Shown here: one piece after another, positions 1 to 12,954 of the stretch
Position numbering within the stretch: position 1 is the stretch's first letter
Layout of the letters: the number at the start of each line of letters is the position of its first letter
NCBI GenBank assembly: GCA_039707465.1
Contig: CM077644.1
Span: 198,187,962 to 198,251,961 of the forward strand
Source of the DNA: Rhabdophis nuchalis
Taxonomy: Eukaryota > Chordata > Lepidosauria > Squamata > Natricidae
Reading direction: 5' to 3'
Length of the DNA: 64,000 nt
Translations under genes and position numbers: made by a program
The notes under the pieces: generated by a model
What the model was told of the DNA's origin: nothing
The model's database searches: none
What the model saw: the letters and a program-made list of their open reading frames with translations, nothing else

Positions 1-564
1 CCATTGCTACTAAAAAGGCAATGCCATAAATACTGAAATCACGGTGGATTTTATTTTAAGTGTAGCAATTTTATTGTTGACATGGATTCTTCATTGCAGC
101 AACTATTCTTACTAGAGAAATATACTAATGCATCTCTCCAATTCACAATCTTTATTGCTTCTCAGTGTTTATATTCACCTACCTTGATTTTACCTAAAAT
201 TCCCTAATAGCTTGTTTGAAACTTTGTAGCTGTAGCATTTGGCACAATGAATCATTGGAGGATAATTGCATGAAAGATGGTAAACAAAATTAAAGTTGCT
301 TCATATAAGTTGTGCTAGAACTTTTAATGATTTCCAGTAATAGTATGTTTTCTAACACAATGGGGGGGGGGGGAGATTTTTACCCACATTAATGATAACC
401 TCTACTTTAGATATAATGGCAACTATGTTTTCCTATTTCATAAATAAGGCAAAGTATACCTTGGACTTGCATATTGTATTATGTTTTCAACTCATTTTTA
501 TCAATTTGATAAGGAAATTGAATAGTTCTTTTTATTTGTCAACTAAAGACAATTTCACATAATG
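1..564. other. Unique AT-rich DNA
   Basis: No repeat family, RNA gene or coding signal was recognised. A run of about eleven G lies at 362-373. The open frames here are short and show no family motif. Confidence 0.6.
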
Positions 565-945
565 CAGGGGTGAGCTGCTATGGGTTCACCTGGGTTCGGG
601 AGAACTCATAGCTAATGTTATGGCCAGTTCGGAGAACCTCTAAATCCCACTCCTGGGTGGCCCCTCCAAACCTGCCCTGCCCCTCCCACCCCTCTCCTCC
701 CAGGAATCTCCACGTGGCCCATTTTGGATGCGAGGTAAGTGCAAGGCCCACACAGAGGCTCAGGGAGTGGGAAAAATGGACCTCCCAGAAGCTTGAGGAA
801 TGACTCTGAAGCCTGGAGAAGGCAAAAACATACCTCCCAGTGTGGTGCAGGAGACCGACTATGCCATGGCCATGGTCACTATGGCCACAGCCACCCAGCA
901 ATCAGGCAGAGAACCCATTGCTGACATTTTTCAAGCCCACCCCTG
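565..945. mobile_element. Non-autonomous hAT-like element
   Basis: The left end reads CAGGGGTGAGCTGC and the right end reads CCCACCCCTG, giving short inverted termini of the CAGGGGTG type. Flanking 8-mers are similar but not identical (ACATAATG and GCCTAATG), as expected of an old 8-bp target duplication. The interior is GC-rich and holds the paired GGTTC/GAACC words seen in related elements at 27.4, 41.3 and 58.9 kb. It has no transposase frame; the open frames across it are short and overlap on both strands. Confidence 0.6.
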
Positions 946-1129
946 GCCTAATGTCTACATCCATGGCAATGTATTTTGCTTTAACCGTGTTTAGTAAAAA
1001 CAAGATATTATCAAAAATAAAAACTAAATAAAGCATCCCTCTTATAAACAAACCAATTCAATTGTACAGTTTATCATTATAGTCTTATAGGAAACCATAT
1101 AACTATATAGAAAACTATATAGAGGTATC

Positions 1130-1280
1130 ATCTAAGGCAGGGATGTCCAAACTTGGGAACTTTAAGACTTGTGGACTTCAACTCCCAGAATTCCCCAGCC
1201 AGCTATGCTGGCTGGGGAATTCTGGGAGTTGAAGTCCACAAGTCTTAAAGTTCCCAAGTTTGGACATCCCTGATCTAAGG
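1130..1280. mobile_element. Fold-back hAT-like MITE with exact 8-bp TSD
   Basis: The element proper is 1138-1272. Its left arm starts CAGGGATGTCCAAACTTGGG and the right arm is the almost perfect reverse complement ending CATCCCTG, so the 135-bp unit folds into one hairpin with a tiny loop around GCTATGC. ATCTAAGG is exactly duplicated at 1130-1137 and 1273-1280, the target-site size of hAT transposons. It codes for nothing. Relatives lie at 17282, 23263, 23590 and 42193. Confidence 0.85.
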
Positions 1281-1434
1281 TTTGTTTGTTTTGTTTCTAT
1301 TGAGATAGAGAAAAAGTATTAGGCAATATAGAGGAGGAAGATATAAAGGAAACTTTTATTGTGGTCATTTGAACATAAGGAGAATCCAAGTGATGAATAG
1401 GCTCACCTCAGAGTGCCAACTTGTTATGGAAAGT

Positions 1435-1551
1435 ATAAGTCCCAGTTTGGTGCAGTGCTTATGTCATAAGGCAAGAAGCCAGGAGATTGTTAATTCTAGT
1501 CCTGTCTTGGGCATAAAGCCAACTGAGTGGTCTTGGGTTGCCACTTTTTCT
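1435..1551 (+). mobile_element. tRNA-type SINE, left part (split by a CR1 tail)
   Basis: The head contains TTTGGTGCAGTGCTTATG followed by AATTCTAGTCCTGTC, which resemble Pol III A and B boxes of the squamate SINE also seen at 10.8, 22.5, 43.3 and 59.2 kb. It is interrupted near 1552 by a CR1 3' tail and resumes near 1668. Confidence 0.6.
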
Positions 1552-1667
1552 CAATCAATACAATACAATACAATAGCAGAGTTGGAAGGGACCTTGTAGG
1601 TCTTCTAATCCAACCCCCTGCGTGGGCAGGAACCTTATACAACCTTACCTTATACCACCAACCTTAT
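1552..1667 (-). mobile_element. CR1 LINE 3' tail inserted in a SINE
   Basis: The plus strand reads repeated AATAC units, then AGCAGAGTTGGAAGGGACC, which is the minus-strand 3' end of a CR1 element also seen at 16.3, 33.7 and 50.6 kb. Only about 110 bp is present, so it is severely 5'-truncated. The SINE continues on both sides, so the CR1 is the younger insertion. Confidence 0.75.
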
Positions 1668-1775
1668 CCTACGAGTCAATGGCAAACGATTTCTGAAAAA
1701 CCATTTCTGAAAAACCTTTCCAAGAAAACTGTAGGGATTTGTCCAGGCAGTTTCCAAGAATCAAATATGATTTAA
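1668..1775 (+). mobile_element. tRNA-type SINE, right part with RTE-like tail
   Basis: The words GGCAAACGATTTCTGAAAAA, CCAAGAAAACTGTAGGGA and CCAGGCAGTTTCCAAGAAT match the tails of the SINE copies at 22.5, 43.3 and 59.2 kb. This completes the SINE begun at 1435. Confidence 0.6.
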
Positions 1776-4700
1776 CAGGAAAAAAATGGAATAGGTCGTG
1801 ATCCGTGCCAGATTTGCTCTTTGTATCTTGATTAAGGCTTTTCTGATAGTTATTTATTAAATGTATATAGCTGCCTATCTCATATATACAAATCTGGGTA
1901 AATCTGGTGGTACACATAATTTTAAAGAATCACAACCAAAAAAGCAATTAAAATAAATAAAAGCAAGCCCATTAAAAGAATTTAAACCAATTGAAAGTAT
2001 TTAAACTATGACAATGACAACAAAAGCGCAGTATGTATGAAGGAGTGCATACTGAGCATAGCACAAAACAACATTTTATGGGCTTTACATTTCCATTGAA
2101 TTCTTGGCAGAACCAGGTTTTAAAGGCATCCAGAAAACTGAGACCAATTCACCTCAAGGGAAAAGATATTCTATGCTATGGATATTACCAAATAATTTTA
2201 TTTAAAATATATTAAAGATAATCAACTATATCATTGGTCTGAGATTATATATTATGTAGCACTATTTCTTCACAGATTTTCAAGCTAGGTTACCTTACGT
2301 AGACTATAATATCATTCTATATTACTTTTTTAGCTTGTGATTTACATATTTCCTCCTCTTTTACTTTTAAACAGTATGTTAATTGTTCCATTCTCTGCTG
2401 GTCTTTTACTGAAATAAATGGTGACTGACTGACAGGTTACATAATTTAATAGCCAAGAAATATTAAGATCTCCCTAAGAACGAAACGTTTTTCAGTGCCC
2501 TTCTCTTCTGTTAAATCTGCAGCTGAATCAGACACAATCTAAGTTTTTAACTATGTTCACTTTTTTGTATCTGTAAATACATTCCTGAAGTCTAGAGCAA
2601 ACATTTTTCATCAGATAAATTAATATTAGGCATATTCTGATTCTGAAATTGCTCAGGGAAGTCCTTAATACTTGGGGTTTATTATTAACTCTGTAGCTGG
2701 CCTGCTGTTATGTAAAATCAATCCCTTGTATAATCCACTGCTGCCCCACAAGTGGTGACTGAAGCAACTATAGAACTTCATATTTTTACAGTTTGCCTCC
2801 ATGGAATGATACTGTTAGCAACTAGAGTTTGAAAAAGCATTATAATGTATATGACTTATTGACCTCAGAAGTATCTGTATCCACATCTATCCTAAAATGA
2901 AGAAGTTACAAATCAATGTTGACTGAGTTGTATTGACCATGTAATCAAGTAGCGTCATGGTATGTCTTGTACAACATTATTGCAAGCATAACAAAATAAA
3001 CAAGCAAAGTCAATACAAAGACTTAATTATAGAGTTTTTAAATATGCACACTAAAATACCATATAGAAAAGATGAGTTAAAAGGAAATTGTGGACAAGAA
3101 AGTCCTTTCTTAATTTACAAATTATTTTAATGGATATCTTGCTAGAATATAGCTGATCAACAGCTAAATAACATTTCTTTCATTTAACCTCGTAGCTATG
3201 GACTATTCGCCACAGTTCATTCAGACTGCAAATTAAGGAACTTTATGTAACTACAATCCCTTTTTTTAACCCAAGCGTGAAATATTGCGGGAGGGTTTTA
3301 TCTCACTGGAAATTAAAAAGGAAAGAACATGCTTAAATCAGTTATTGCTTACAGTAACAGATTCTTACTAAGCACACGTATTCTTGTTTACTTATAGTGT
3401 GTGGAAGGAATTTTGTTATGAGTTTCCTTTCAAACACAAATCAGTGCATACCATTTGACCTCATGATTGAGTTGACCATGCAGTAGGAAAGATTGAAACT
3501 ATCAATCTACTTCTGATTCATACTTAGCTCAACCTAATTCTAATTCATGGTTGGCTCAAACTAATCCGAGGCAGGTTAACTGGCAGATTGCTCAAGCATT
3601 AGTTGTAGTCCGCTTAAAGTTTATGATTTCTTAATCTCTTAAAGTGATACTGAGCTGTAGTTTCAGAATGCAAGCTACATATCACCTTAGATGATATGTT
3701 ACCAGCTAATGGTGATCTGCTTCCACCAAAAGTGAGTAGATTCATTTAAGTGAAATATAAGTATGATGTCAAGTATGACATATTTAATAATGCTTTATTC
3801 TTTGCTATTGTATACTTTGGTTATTACGTTTTTTGAAAGTGGTCTGGGAGGTTTGAACCAAATCCTTGAAGAAGCATGTTTGCATTAATTTTGAAAGAAA
3901 GAACTGGTGTAAAGATATCCAATATGATCTGGTTTGCTTTATCATTTTACATATAATCATGAAAATATTGCTAATATTTAAGGATCAATAGCCATTGAAC
4001 CTTGAATTATCTTGTAAGTGTTTAGAAACCTCATAAAACAAGTGTTTAAATTATACATTCATTGTCAACTATAACCAAATCTGAATTTAGGAAACAAATA
4101 TCCAGTTTTAACAAGGCTGGTAGAAACTATCCTGGGAGAGCTGGACTTAATGCATTTGAAGTAATTTAGAAGTATTGTCACTTTTATCGACTGAACGGAT
4201 TGCACAATGAAACACAAAGTGCTCAAAACAAACTGATACGGGGTGGGGAAAAGACCATGCTTAGAGAAGTTAAGCTTCAAAATAAGTTGGAACATTAACA
4301 GACTTAATTGGAAGTGAGTGAGTATTATTGCTGTAATGTTCATTTCCGTTCCTTGAGTAATTGTTTCTGTACCTGCATATTCTTTCCTGCCTGAGTGCAA
4401 CATGCAGATACTGTGATTTCTTTTAGAACGGGATTTTCAAAATTCTATGACTGCTTTACATGCAAATTAACAGGAAAAAAAGTAATCTTGCTGGCTGAGT
4501 ATAGATTGAAAATACATTCATGCTTAACAAAAGGCAGTTATTAGCTAGCTGAATAGAAATGGAAATTGAATAGAAAGTGAAATAGAAAGTGTTAGAGACA
4601 CTGAAAGAACTGTGAAGTGATAAAGATACTTTTATTCATTACTACATTCATTTTGTGAAACAACAACAACATAAGGAGGAGACGACACTGGATAATATCT

Positions 4701-7700
4701 TTAATAAGGCCAGACTTACAATAGGTTATGAAACAGAGTTTTCATTATGTTTTCCAAAAGCCTATAAGCAACTAATTAAAGCTGCAGGATTGAAAAACAA
4801 AATGGTGACTAGTTCACATGTACAAAATTTCCAGCAAAAGAAACCATTCCTTTAGAGAAACATAAAGTCACTAAGCTTTCACAAGAATAAAGAAGTACAC
4901 TTGTCAGATAACCCTTGGATGTCATAATTTTATTCATTTATGTATTTGATTTCTATGGCTGCCCAATCACGAAGCAACTCAAGGTAGCAATAATTCCACT
5001 TATAACAATCAACACTCAGCTAGGGTAGCAAAGAAGCCAGACTTGCTGATCAGAATCATAAAGAAAGTATTCCCTTAACTGTTTTTCTAGCAGTTGCCTA
5101 TTCTTTTCACCAACTCTGCTCTAACTTAGGCTAACCTATTCACATAAAAGGAATGTTCTGAAAATAAAAGCAGAAGCATTCAGATGGTGATAAAGAAGCA
5201 AACTCTGCCCCTTTTCTACTAGAGCCATATCTTTCTATGGATGAACAAAAGGGGCTGGCTTGCATCATCGAGGCAAAATGCTGCAGTTATCATTTGGAGA
5301 AAAAAAACATTTCTGAATAAATAAAGTATGCCTTTATTTGTGTTTCAGTGTGAGGCATGGGGATTTGATGGAGAGTTGAAATGTAATCTGATTATCTTTT
5401 ATGTCACAGAGCAATGCATTCTATATCATTCCTCTAAAAACAATCAAATGGTCCCCTCAAAAGTCACATCTCTTGTTAAGAGCCCATGAATTAAAGGGTT
5501 CCTAAAAGTAGAGATGGTCCATTTGTTAGCTTGTGGTGTATATAACTTTCCTCCTAAACCTTGGGACTGTAAATGCCAAATTCCACAAAAGGAACAGACA
5601 CATATATGTGTCCCAGGATAATGTTGCACATCCAATCTTGGTTAATTACTGGGACAGGTTTAGTCTTCTGAACTTTCAGACTCATGATGGAGCATATCCT
5701 CAAGGAACTTCTGTCTAATAGAATGTGGTATTCTGTTAGAGAGAAGTTACCCAAGAATGGTCTCCAGTACAAGTACAAAAACATGGAAGAGTAAACCTCT
5801 GGTCCTGGTGATCAACCCAGACTGGATCCTGCAACAATATAGTTTACTTAGATAGTCTTATTGTAACCAAGCTGCATGCATTCATTACAGGGACAAACAA
5901 GTTTGGAAAGACTTATCTAGTATACTGTACATCTTCATGCAGACCTCATGATTTCCTGATATAATGCTGAAGATAAAAGAAAACACTTTAGTATGTCTCT
6001 GTCATTACCCATCTGATGGGTAATGATAGAAATCCTAATATCAGTACATTACTAGAAATCAATTTAAAAAGCAACATTTGCATTCAAGTTCCCAGAGATA
6101 TATGCAATGCTGCACATACATGTGAAACAATAAGCATAGGTGTATATATCAATAGTCCATATTACAGAAAACTCTGCGCTCATGGAAGACCATCAACAAA
6201 CCTCATATTTAAATAAAGTTGCATAACAAATTAATGCAATAATTTGTCTATTATTAGACTGGAATTATATTTCATTGCATTGGCATGATCATTTTTATGC
6301 TTTGAATAAACTGGACAATCACCTTTAGTTGTCTAGGGATCGCTTTGAAAAGGACATCATAACAAGAGCTATCTTGCTTCCCAAAAAGTGAACCAGCTGC
6401 TAATTACACCATGTAGGAACAATTCTATTCAAAATCCTTCTTCCTGCTTGGATAACCACACTACCATGTGCATAATTATACTAAATTTTGTTGATAACAT
6501 GAGAAAACAGGAACTCAACCATGACCCATGAATCCTGCTGGCAGACTTTTTGGGCAGTCAAGCTAGAATTTGTCCTTCCCTTGAAAAACATAACAAACAA
6601 ACAAATAATTGTAGACTGACAGACAGTGGTTGCACTCATTATCAAAACAGATTTGTAATTTATCCCCAGGCAGGCCATTACTGAAATATATAATTCTGGT
6701 CTGGTCATTCTAGCAGCAATTAGTACTTTTTATAAGAAAATACCATCCAGCAGAAAATGTGTTTTCAAGTAACATAAAAATGAACATACCTGTTTATAAC
6801 CTTTATACAAAAGTAATATTGTTAAGATTATATCTGTAATTAAATGCTGAAAAAATCTTATGTATGTTTTAGACACTATTACATTGGGTCATTCAGGTGT
6901 ATGGTTTAAATGGCAAGAGAATTCATGGAAAGGGATGGAAAACTGCAGAAGCCAAAATATACCCCAAACTCCTGAGGTTAGAAAAACAAATTCTGGAAAA
7001 TGGAGGATGCTGGCTGGAGAGATAGACATTCAAAGTGACAGCATGTAAAGCACTTGGTGTAAAGCAATTAGTCCACCAACTGGCAAGCATTTAAAAGTCT
7101 TTAAACAAAAGATTTCAGTGGAGCAACTCTACCTCTGTAGAAGACCCTGATGATTTTGAGCCAGACATTTGGCCACGTTTGGTTGTAATAGCTACTTTAA
7201 TGATTGGAAGAATGAGCACTCATGAAAGTCAAGGCAAGAATATTCTATTTCATTAAAGATTTGTAACAATGGAAATTTGTATAACTTTTTGTTATAACTC
7301 CCCCAAAAAAGTCTGGCTTCTCTTCTAAAAAGTGCCTAATGGAAACCATGAGGTGGTTTGATTATATAGATGTTATTATATATAACATAATATGGTAATT
7401 TTATTAAAAGCTTTTAAAAAGAAGATAAAAAAACTAATACAAACTAGTACAATTAGAACTAGTACAAATTAGAAAGATATCAAGAAGAAAGTTAAAAGTG
7501 CAAGGAAGTGGGGAAAAGATGCAAAGATGTGGTTTCTGCTCTTTAGGGCAATTCTAAATTTTTCTTTCTCTCTAAAGTTACATGTCTTTTTCTAAAATCT
7601 ATCAAAACTATAAATCATAAGTTCACTTTTTCACGTTTTCTGCAAAAAAGTCCTTAAGGGCTTTCCATTCAGAAATAAACATAGATTTTCTCTAATCAGT

Positions 7701-7996
7701 GAATTTGGCCATCTCAAGTGAATTCCATCACTGAGTTTTCACCGACCGTTTCTCTATTACAGGCATTTCTGAGTCTTTCCATCTCTCCGTATAAACTAAT
7801 CTCATTATTGCAGATATCATAAACAAAACTAACATTCCGTGGCTCCCCCCCCCCCCCACTGTCAGTCCCAAAACAAAGCCTTCTGGTCTTAATATATTAA
7901 TCTTTAAAATTCTCTGAATCCATGTACACAGTCAATAAGCAGGGCAAAATAACTCTTCTTCACATTTCCAACAAACATTTGAAGTGCCTTTAGATA
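1776..7996. other. Long unique AT-rich stretch
   Basis: About 6.2 kb with no recognisable repeat, which makes it the largest repeat-poor block of the window. No open frame longer than 112 codons occurs and none shows a family motif. A perfect 12-bp palindrome with a 1-bp spacer lies at 6002-6026 and a C run at 7848-7858. It could be intron or intergenic DNA; nothing here decides which. Confidence 0.55.
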
Positions 7997-8117
7997 TTCT
8001 AGGCCAGTGCTGTTGCATCACGTGCTGGCCACGCCTGGTTTAGCGAAGAGGGGAAAAGCCCTGATACATCACGTGACACCGCAGTGACAATGTGAGTTTG
8101 ACACCCCTGTTCTAGAC
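7997..8117. mobile_element. hAT-like MITE (CAGGGGTGTCAAA family), old copy
   Basis: The element is about 8005-8109. The right end GTTTGACACCCCTG is intact; the left end CAGTGCTGTTGCATC has decayed. Flanks TTCTAGGC and TTCTAGAC differ at one base. Internal words CTGGCCACGCC and TGACAATGTGAGTTTG are shared with the copies at 31.0, 32.7 and 38.7 kb. Confidence 0.75.
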
Positions 8118-8179
8118 AATTTCTCTAGAGACGTATACAAGTGGTATAAAATGTTATAAAAAATTCTTTTAGATGATAG

Positions 8180-8856
8180 CATAGTAATAGTGATGCTGAA
8201 CCTTTTTCTTACGGAGCACTATCACATGCACCACGTGCTGTCATGCGCACCTATATGCTATTGCACGCATCCATGTGCCCACACCACTTTAATCCTCCCA
8301 GCTATCCTGCACATGTGTGCATGACCCCACCCCCCCTGCCCATATGTGCACAACCCACCAGGCTCCGGAGGCTTTCCTGAAGCCTGGGGAGGGTGAAAAT
8401 GGCCTCCCTCGCCCCCCTCGGAGACCCTCTGGAATTCAGAAATGGATCATTTTCAAACTTCTTGATGGCCCATTGGGGCCATTTTTCACTCTTTCCAGGC
8501 TTCAGGAAAACTTCCGGTAACTGGGGAGGGTGAAAAATGACCCCAACAGGCCAACTAGAAGTTCAGAAATGATCTGTTTTCAGCTTCCGGAGGGCCTCCA
8601 AGGGCTGGGGGTGGCCATTTTCGCTCTCCCCCAGGCTTCAGGAAAGCTTTCGGAGACTGGGGAGGGTGAAAAACTGCCCAACAGGAAGTCCCAAATCAGT
8701 TGGTTCGTTGGGGCTGTTTTTAGCCCTCCCCAGCCCCTGGCCCTCTGGAAGGCTGAAAATCAGTTGGCCAGCACACACAAGTGTACCGGAACTGATGACT
8801 GGTGTGCCAGCAATTATGGCTCATGTGCTATAGTTTCACCATCATGGCCATAGTGT
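8180..8856. mobile_element. Non-autonomous hAT-like element with internal tandem units
   Basis: The left end TAGTGATGCTGAACC and right end GTTTCACCATCATGGC form degraded inverted termini, flanked by CATAGTAA and CATAGTGT. The GC-rich interior holds about three imperfect copies of a roughly 140-bp unit (about 8366-8740), each with CTTCAGGAAA or a variant followed by CTGGGGAGGGTGAAAA. Open frames across it reflect this repeat and have no transposase motif. Confidence 0.6.
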
Positions 8857-10788
8857 AAATTTCAGTTCTTTCAACCACATAGTTTCCTATTGTTCCAGTT
8901 GCATACTACACATTTTTTGCCTACTTTACCACATATTCTTTCACTTGTCTGTTAAATCCATCCATTCTTCGTTTCCCTTGCACTCAGTGTCAGCAATGTG
9001 ATGCCAATGACAAAAAGAGCATCATGGCAAGATTACCAGCTGTAGCAAGTGACATTGCATTCCTATATACACACAGGAGCACCTGTTGTTTCACCATTCT
9101 GACAAAACTACCAGATTCTGGTGACACCACTGGATGCAATTATTGTCTGGTATCAATAAATATTCACTTTGTTGTTATAATGCAGCAAGAGCTATGCCAC
9201 AACAATCTTCCCTAGCTTTTATGATCTTTACAAAACAAAGAAGCTTACTAAAGCAAGCAGGAAAAGAGACATGGGAGTACCTAACTGAAGCCAGCTGCTC
9301 ATAAAATGGCCCAATGTATCATAGCATTTGATTACCCGAGGCTCTCTTAAATAAAAATAGAAACAAAGAGTAAGGTTTGGAGATATCTAAGCTAGCACAG
9401 TGGAAGGAAAATGGCTGCAGCTTTGTCCTCAGAAAAGCTGAATGTCACTTCAATAGACCTTACATAGCCTCTAGATAATTGTCATTCAAATAATAATGAT
9501 ACAATCCTTTTCATAGCTGCCTCATTTTCTGAAACATGAAGTGGGCTTAATGTATTCGTATTGAGTTTCTGACCGTTTCCTAAGAAATGGATTGTTGAAG
9601 TCAGTATCTGTATTGAAGAAAACTCCACTTTGAATTCTTAGAGGACAGGCAGTGATACAAAATTCATAAAGCATCTTGCTGGCAACTCATCCATTTTCTG
9701 AAGGGGGCAAACCACTGGGAGGTACTCACCTTTCTCTCAAACCTTTCCAGAAGCAAGATAAAAGTGTTGGACATCGAAGCTGTGGATTTTATACAGACCT
9801 CCCTCCCCACTCTGGAAAATACACCGCACTAGTTTTTTCTAATCTGTAGGTACTTTTAACAGAAGTACAGGCTGCCCCTTTTGACTGGAGATGATGAAAT
9901 CAAAGCTGAGATTCAGAAAGCTTTGATTAACAATTAAATGCATTTTGCTGAGAGAGGGTAACCAGTGCTTTGAAGTCTTAAAGCATCAATTGGCATGGAA
10001 ATTAGCATACAACCACTCACTGCTTCTCACCAATTTTCTTCTCTCTTATTACTTCTATTATATGTCTATAGTGTTGTGTTTTTTCTACAGGAGACCTCAA
10101 TATCTACTGTAAAACCGTTGATGGAAATTTCACTTGAGCACTTGTGAATTATTTTGAACATTAGAGGAAGAGAGGGAGGGATTATATTTATTTACAAATA
10201 TGAACATTTAAAAATGATCTGTCAACCAATACAATCAATGGCAGAGCTTTAGTGGCTAAGCCACTCATGTGCAGTTACTAAGTGTTACATCTGCCAATCT
10301 CTCTGTTGTTGTTATTGTTGTTTTTCCTTTTCAGCAGAGGAGGTTAAGACACATTTTCAGGCTAGGCACTCCAAAGAAGTGTGCACATTTTTCTGTGAGG
10401 TTTGAAAATGTCATTCAGTTAATTTATATACGTATATATTGAAGAAAAAGGTTACAAAGTTAAAAGCCACAGAAAATTTTAAGAAAAAAAATAAAGGGAA
10501 AATAATGTAAGAAGAAAAATAGGAAAGATAGGGGGAAAAGTTAAGAACAGTAAAAATCAAAGAAAGACAAAGAAAAGAAAAAGAAGGAAAGAAGTGACTT
10601 CTGAACTTTTTTGCACAATTACAAACTATTTCCATCCTTTCAAATTACCTAGCATTGTTCCTTGTTTCTAATATGTATCCCTTTTAAATAAGTAAATCCA
10701 GAGATCACCTATTCATTTTTACTTATTTTCAGCAGAAAGTCCTTAAAGGATTTCCAGTCTTTTATAAAAGTAGCCAGTATCGTTAGTC
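8857..10788. other. Unique DNA, no feature recognised
   Basis: No repeat family or coding signal was found. The A/G-rich tract around 10440-10590 gives a low-complexity minus-strand open frame rich in Phe, Leu and Ser that should not be read as a gene. Confidence 0.5.
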
Positions 10789-10990
10789 ATTAATGCACCA
10801 AGAAGAAACCAGGAGGCTGTGAGTTCTAGTCCTGCCTTAGGCATGAAAGCCAGCTGGGTGACGTTGGTCAGTAACTCTCTCAGCCCAACCCACCTCACAA
10901 GATTGTTATTGCAATGACAAGAGGAGGAGGAAGGAGTATTAAATATATTTTCTACCTTGAGTTATTTATAAAAATAATAAAGGCTGGTCA
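10789..10990 (+). mobile_element. tRNA-type SINE with an AATAAAGG tail
   Basis: A B-box-like GTGAGTTCTAGTCCTGCC is followed by AGGCATGAAAGCCAGCTGGG, CTCAGCCCAACCCACCTCAC and a 3' end TTGAGTTATTTATAAAAAT-AATAAAGG. The head matches the SINEs at 22.5, 43.3 and 59.2 kb but the tail differs, so two tail subtypes of the same head occur in this window. The extreme 5' end has decayed. Confidence 0.7.
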
Positions 10991-11224
10991 AAACTAAATA
11001 AAATAGTTGTTCATTCCTTAATTAAATAAGTGAATTCACTTGACTATTCTAGATGGTTTTATACAATCAATAAATCACAACCAGATATCCAGATTTACAT
11101 GAACACACCCATAAAACATAGATATAACTATTAGAGCTTTCTTACATAAGAACAATGTCTATCATTTTAAATACATTAAGTTATTTCATTTCAAGTTTCA
11201 TTTTCTCCATCAGTATCACCATCA

Positions 11225-11770
11225 GCATCATTACTATTATTATTATTATAATTTATATTGCTGCAAATTCACTCATGGGGATTCAAGGTGACTTACAGAA
11301 TATAAAACCTCATTAAAAAATAAAAATAATAAACAAGAATCAAATAGATTAGTATAATATAATAAAATCAGCCCCTCACCCCGCCCTGGCGACAACAGAT
11401 TACATGAGCCATTTAATGGGCTCCATCTTGCTCTGGGTTTCCCAGGCCTCCTGGCAGAACCAGATCTTCAGCACTTTCTGGAAGAGCGTTAGAGTGGGGA
11501 CCATTCTAATCTCTGGAGGATGTTGTTCCAGAGAGAGGGAGCCACCATGGAGAAGGCCCTTCTTCTGGGTCGCACCAGATGGGATCCCTAGGGATGTGAC
11601 CCATAGCATTCCCTGCCTGCCTGCCTGCCTGCTCTGATAGGTCAAGTAGATGTGACCGGCAAGAGATGGTCCCTCAGATAACCTGGTCCCAAGCCATGAA
11701 GGGACCTCCTTGGCAGCACAATTGAAACATACATTAACTAAACAGTATTGCTTTGTAGCACAGTCAGACA
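11225..11770 (-). mobile_element. L2-like LINE 3' end (second lineage), degraded
   Basis: Minus-strand translation includes LFQKVLKIWFCQEAWETQ near the C-terminus, corresponding in position to the SFRLKLKTHFFCLAG ending of the L2 copies at 39.0 and 57.0 kb. The preceding stretch that should read as a WN-LP motif is frameshifted. Beyond the C-terminus lies an AT-rich 3' region at 11225-11400. A related scrap (KALKIWFYQWARRTQ) lies at 62.1 kb. Assignment to the L2/CR1 group is by this C-terminal pattern only. Confidence 0.55.
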
Positions 11771-12890
11771 ATATTTAATGATGAAATTGTAGCCTGTAAA
11801 GTTGAACACAAAGAATTCTTCAAAGTTTTAGGGTTTAAATTTTGTCAGGAAATCTATGTGGCTATTCGAATTATAGTGCACTCATTTTTTCACGTTAACT
11901 TCTTGCTTCCTACCTGGAGTTAAATAAGCTGTTATTTATCCTATTTATCAAAGTCTCTCTTTTATATAGAATAGCCTATTTATCAAGACTATGGCAGTCA
12001 AATACAGTATATCCGAAACATAGCCACACATACCTTTAGCCAGACACATTATTATGCATATTTTAGGTTATAAGCTTGTATAGTAAGTTTTTTCTAAATT
12101 TAAAATGTATATAATACCTTATGTAATAAATATAATCCATCCATGAATATGTGTGTGTCTGTTTTCCCTGATACAAAGAACAAATCAAAATGCAAATTTA
12201 TGCATATCTATTCAGATGTAAATCCCTGACTTCGGTGGAGGTTATTTCCAGGTAAGTGTTTTGTGATTGTAGCCTAGACTGTGATTCTGCCCCCACTTAA
12301 ATGGAAATTAATCCCATTGAGATCAGTTGGGCTTCCTTCTAAATAGGTATATATAGAATGGTGCAGCTAAAGGAAATAGAATCTTTATCTAAATTCTCAC
12401 TTCTGAGCTGTTGAAATCCCTCTGCTGCAGGGCATAACTATATGTGTGCATAATTATAGAACAGTTTCCTTGAAATTCTAAATGTTAGGTAGATATTCAG
12501 GAGGGAAGTTTCAGAATGTTTTACCTCCCTTTAACTATATGTTATATCAAGAAATGCTGCTAATATACTTAATCGTATTAATCTTTTCCATTTTTTCCCT
12601 TCAAAAATTGTATGTTCTTATTATAGGAACATATGGCAATTCTTATGTAGGTCACAATTCATATGAGAACCACTGACTAAATTTCAGTTTCAAGCTGAAC
12701 AACCAATTCTGTTGAGAAAATAAAATGATTTGCTACAATCAGATGGTAACCTTTTAGCTAAAAAATCATTTAAAAGAAAAGGAACATGCAATTTCTGATC
12801 CATTTAACATAAAAAGTATTTTTTTTCTATGTCAAAGTACAAGTATTTATAAGAAACAGATTGACAACAAACTTACTCTCCTTCACGGTC
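11771..12890. other. Unique DNA, no feature recognised
   Basis: AT-rich sequence without repeat words, RNA-gene boxes or convincing coding potential. Confidence 0.5.
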
Positions 12891-12954
12891 AAACTTGCTG
12901 TGTCACATTGCCATCCTGTGATGTGTCACAATGTTTGTCTTCTGTCATTGCAGA

